Shown piece by piece: positions 61,556 through 64,000 of a stretch of 64,000 nt of DNA. This DNA is from Citrobacter freundii (GTDB lineage: Bacteria; Bacteroidota; Bacteroidia; Chitinophagales; Chitinophagaceae). The translations under genes and the position numbers were made by a program. How positions within the stretch are numbered: the stretch's first letter is position 1; each line of letters begins with the position of its first letter. The stretch is taken from positions 1 to 64,000 of the forward strand of contig QFQQ01000008.1 in assembly GCA_003243445.1 (NCBI GenBank), in the 5' to 3' direction. The notes under the pieces are model-generated. The model was not told the origin of the DNA and made no database searches. It worked only from the letters and a program-made list of their open reading frames with translations.

Positions 61556-63628
61556 TTATTTTGAACGTATCACCTGCCGTTGCTTTACAACCCGGTACAG
61601 GCGGGCGTCTGCGGCGGGAACATCAATGTCAAAGCTGGTACCCGTCATTACCGGCTGACGGGTGAATAGTTCGGTGATCTTCGGTTGCCCTCCCATACGC
61701 TTAAGCATGAATGGAGGAACAGGCACAACGATCCGGCTGCCGGTGTAGTTGAAGTAAGCTACGTATATGGTATCGCCAACCGTTTTTAAAAAAAGGGCAA
61801 CGCCTTTGTCTCCCGTATTGGTTATTTCAGGTCTGAAACTCTTTCCATTACGGATCACAGCAAGCAGGTCCTGATTCTGCAGCAATTGCTTTGCAGTATT
61901 GATCCATTTGCCATCAGAAGAATAATCATCACCGGTAAATAATGTGCCGGTCACCAATGCAGCTGCCAGCCTTGCACGGTTCACTCCATCTTCCTCTTTT
62001 CCAAATACCACATGATCCGCATCCATATAGTTATAGATAAAGCTCTGCCACCAGCCATACCCGGTGCTGTTCATTGTATATTCCGTGTGTTCAAGACTGC
62101 TGAATGCATCGCAGGCGATACGGCGTGCATGGACATAACGCGCCGTCGCAAGGTTAGGCGAAATGGCGGCATATACCAGCATCTGTTTGCCCAGGACACT
62201 ATCCAGGAAACTCATCCCCTGCCGGAATGCCTGCATGCCGGTTGTTACCTTACTGTCGTAGAATTTATCGGCTTCCTGGGCGCCATGACCAAGAAAGTCG
62301 ATCTTGATCATTTCAAAACCCAATGCTTTCATTTTATTGATCGTATGAACGATCCGTTGCTTGGTTGCCGGATGCGTCGGGTCCATCGCCCTGCCGCCAT
62401 CGATATCAAGCATGCGGCCATTTTGTTTTGTCCAGGTTTCAGGATACGAATAACCAGCCGAGCCTTCCACTTTCTTATCCGATTTACCCCAATCAGCAAA
62501 TGGTGTCCAGTAAATACCGGGCTTTAATCCTTTTTGTTTGCAGCGGTCAACAAATAACTTTAGTTTACTCACATCTCCGTCGATCCCACCGGGAGTCATG
62601 TTATCCCAGAACGCATCAAGATCAATGAACAGGCTGGCGTCCCCGCCTCTGAATGCTTTTAATGAATCACCAAAAAAATCAACAACCCTGATCGCTTTTT
62701 CAAACGTGATCTTATCCTGTAAAACTCCCCAGCTATTCCAGCCAACGGGTGTTGGTTTTGTCCAGTTGAAGATTTGTTTGGGTTGAAGTGCCGCGTTAAG
62801 TTTTGCAAATGTCTCCATGCCATCTCTCCAATCAGCGAAACTTCCGATCAGCATGAGCGGTGATCTTACCATACCATCTTTGCCGGGCAGGATCTTTCCG
62901 TGTGCGATCCTGTCGTGGGTTACGACGCTGTCGCTCATGCCGGCATAGAGTTCAAGATTGCTTAAGGTCTGGCCTGATGCGCCCTTAATCCTTATACCGG
63001 ATTTCCAGTTATCCTGTTCAAGCGAACCAAGGATAATTCCATTATTATTGACGGTATTATAAATTGCGGTCACTTCGCTGCTGTTGAATGCTGCATCTTT
63101 CATGGGAGCAGCATTGTACCTTGCCCACATATCGTTATCAAATGGCACGTACAATACGCGGTTATCGGCGCTTTGCTGAAATGAAACATCATCAGTGATC
63201 AATGGCGCCATATAATTTGAAGCGCCCTGCTTATCAAGTATTAACTGCGTTAGTATATAATTTTTTCCGGGGAAAACATAAAACACCTGGCGCATCGCTC
63301 GCCCACTGATCCAGATCGTATGTGAGATGCATTGGGTACCGGCTATCTGCATCTTCCCCGTGGTCTTCATTTCAATATTTGATGTGCGTGTATCAAACTT
63401 CCGGTCTCCCGCAGCAAGAGCATAGGCATTGGAAATTACCTGCTTTCCGTTGAAGCTTATATTGTACTGTCCGTTTTTATTATAAGTGATCAGGTTGTTA
63501 TTGCCAAAACGTATCAGGTATGGCGCATTTTTCTGCGCACTTGCAGTAGTTAAACCAGCTGCGCACAGGATGAACACTGTCGAACGTCTGATGATTTTTT
63601 CCGGAACGGAGATAAGTTTATTGAACAT
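61556..63628 (-). CDS. GH36-like (clan GH-D) alpha-galactosidase
   Basis: The product is about 690 residues from ATG 63628, with a signal peptide (about 14-32, ending TASAQ). An N-terminal beta-sandwich (about 35-280) is followed by a TIM barrel starting TPVGWNSWGVLQDK (the GWNSW hallmark of clan GH-D). The nucleophile is Asp444 in MIKIDFLGHG. The likely acid/base is Asp507 in RRIACDAFSS. The last 100 residues form a beta domain. It resembles GH36 and GH27 but sits apart from both, so its precise specificity (alpha-galactose or alpha-N-acetylgalactosamine) is open. It directly follows the transporter gene. Confidence 0.83.
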   Translation of the reverse strand: MFNKLISVPEKIIRRSTVFILCAAGLTTASAQKNAPYLIRFGNNNLITYNKNGQYNISFNGKQVISNAYALAAGDRKFDTRTSNIEMKTTGKMQIAGTQCISHTIWISGRAMRQVFYVFPGKNYILTQLILDKQGASNYMAPLITDDVSFQQSADNRVLYVPFDNDMWARYNAAPMKDAAFNSSEVTAIYNTVNNNGIILGSLEQDNWKSGIRIKGASGQTLSNLELYAGMSDSVVTHDRIAHGKILPGKDGMVRSPLMLIGSFADWRDGMETFAKLNAALQPKQIFNWTKPTPVGWNSWGVLQDKITFEKAIRVVDFFGDSLKAFRGGDASLFIDLDAFWDNMTPGGIDGDVSKLKLFVDRCKQKGLKPGIYWTPFADWGKSDKKVEGSAGYSYPETWTKQNGRMLDIDGGRAMDPTHPATKQRIVHTINKMKALGFEMIKIDFLGHGAQEADKFYDSKVTTGMQAFRQGMSFLDSVLGKQMLVYAAISPNLATARYVHARRIACDAFSSLEHTEYTMNSTGYGWWQSFIYNYMDADHVVFGKEEDGVNRARLAAALVTGTLFTGDDYSSDGKWINTAKQLLQNQDLLAVIRNGKSFRPEITNTGDKGVALFLKTVGDTIYVAYFNYTGSRIVVPVPPFMLKRMGGQPKITELFTRQPVMTGTSFDIDVPAADARLYRVVKQRQVIRSK

Positions 63629-63644
63629 GTGCTGGGTTATATTT

Positions 63645-64000
63645 TTATTGTGCAATGCCTGCAGGTGAGAACAATGTAAACATGAGCACCATCAATATCA
63701 ACAGCAATGCAAAATACCAATGACGGTTTTTCCATGGCACTATGCTGATGGATGAACTTTGTTTAAGTGAAAAAGGTTCTGCCAGCGGTGTATATTTTCC
63801 GATCGCCAGCATGATACATACGGTGATCAAAAAAAGGATCGCCAGTACGTGCAGGTAATGAAGGCCTGTTTCGAAAACGAACTGCGTGGCGGTATAGCTC
63901 AATACAAAAAAGCTGATACCGATCTTTGCAGCTACCGGAGGAACACGTTTTGTAAGTAATCCAACTACCATGATCGTGAATACCGGTACACTGAAAAAGC
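63645..64000 (-). CDS. Sodium:solute symporter (SSS family), C-terminal part
   Basis: The 5' end lies beyond the right edge. The open frame continues upstream of the Met at 63969-63971 to the window end (FFSVPVFTIMVVGLLTKRVPP). The visible 118 residues show three or four hydrophobic spans (about 1-20, 25-45, 45-62 and 92-112). This ending matches sodium/sugar cotransporters of the SSS family placed next to glycoside hydrolase genes in Bacteroidota. It probably imports galactose or fucose freed in the periplasm. It precedes the GH36-like gene by 16 bp and should be in the same operon. Confidence 0.8.
   Translation of the reverse strand, partial: FFSVPVFTIMVVGLLTKRVPPVAAKIGISFFVLSYTATQFVFETGLHYLHVLAILFLITVCIMLAIGKYTPLAEPFSLKQSSSISIVPWKNRHWYFALLLILMVLMFTLFSPAGIAQ

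Overview
The window looks like the chromosome of a soil- or plant-associated member of the Bacteroidota, most likely family Chitinophagaceae. Signs are SusC/SusD outer-membrane pairs, Bacteroidota-type -7 promoter boxes (TAnnTTTG), bacillithiol genes, and CcmE/CcmF, DUF4294, DUF4998 and DUF5000 proteins. The genus is an inference. I saw no rRNA, tRNA, CRISPR array, transposase gene or prophage.

Layout. 1-10 kb: YggS-type PLP protein and acyl-CoA dehydrogenase on the minus strand, then cytochrome c maturation ccmE-ccmF, a DUF4294 protein, bacillithiol deacetylase bshB1 and a fatty-acid desaturase. 9.5-19.2 kb: putrescine synthesis (aguB, aguA) with an arginase-family enzyme, an uncharacterised radical SAM protein and a DMT transporter, a TonB-like protein, and a macro-domain/folC pair. 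19.4-28.7 kb: mainly minus-strand housekeeping genes (Nudix, bacillithiol transferase, FKBP, ABC ATPase, CAP protein, fructose-bisphosphatase), aspartate kinase, an unusual L,D-transpeptidase-TonB fusion, and an AHSA1 gene behind a frameshifted arsR. 28.9-41.2 kb: a TlpA-like protein, hppD, purK and purE separated by a complete RND efflux operon, and bshC. 41.7-47.3 kb: three of the four enzymes of trans-4-hydroxyproline catabolism, interrupted by a sterol-desaturase-family gene. 47.7-64 kb: a minus-strand polysaccharide utilisation locus running off the right edge, with a sodium:solute symporter, two GH36-type and one GH27 alpha-galactosidase, a GH95 alpha-L-fucosidase, SusC, SusD and two surface lipoproteins. 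Its enzyme set fits an alpha-galactan carrying alpha-L-fucose.

The most unusual feature lies between the genes. Ten intergenic spacers hold long imperfect palindromes whose arms are built from 9-bp units (GGTTYCANA), seven of them with a GGTTGCTACCGC-type core in at least one arm. Within a copy the two arms match each other, while unit order differs between copies. At least five other sequence families in the window use the same plan (inverted arms of short tandem units) with unrelated sequence. A separate REP-like inverted pair lies at about 20 kb. These elements fill nearly all the longer spacers, usually running from just after one stop codon to just before the next gene's promoter.

Three genes (bshB1, the macro-domain gene, purK) have the -7 box exactly four bases before the ATG, which suggests leaderless mRNAs. 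Three bacillithiol genes in one window suggest that bacillithiol is this organism's main low-molecular-weight thiol.
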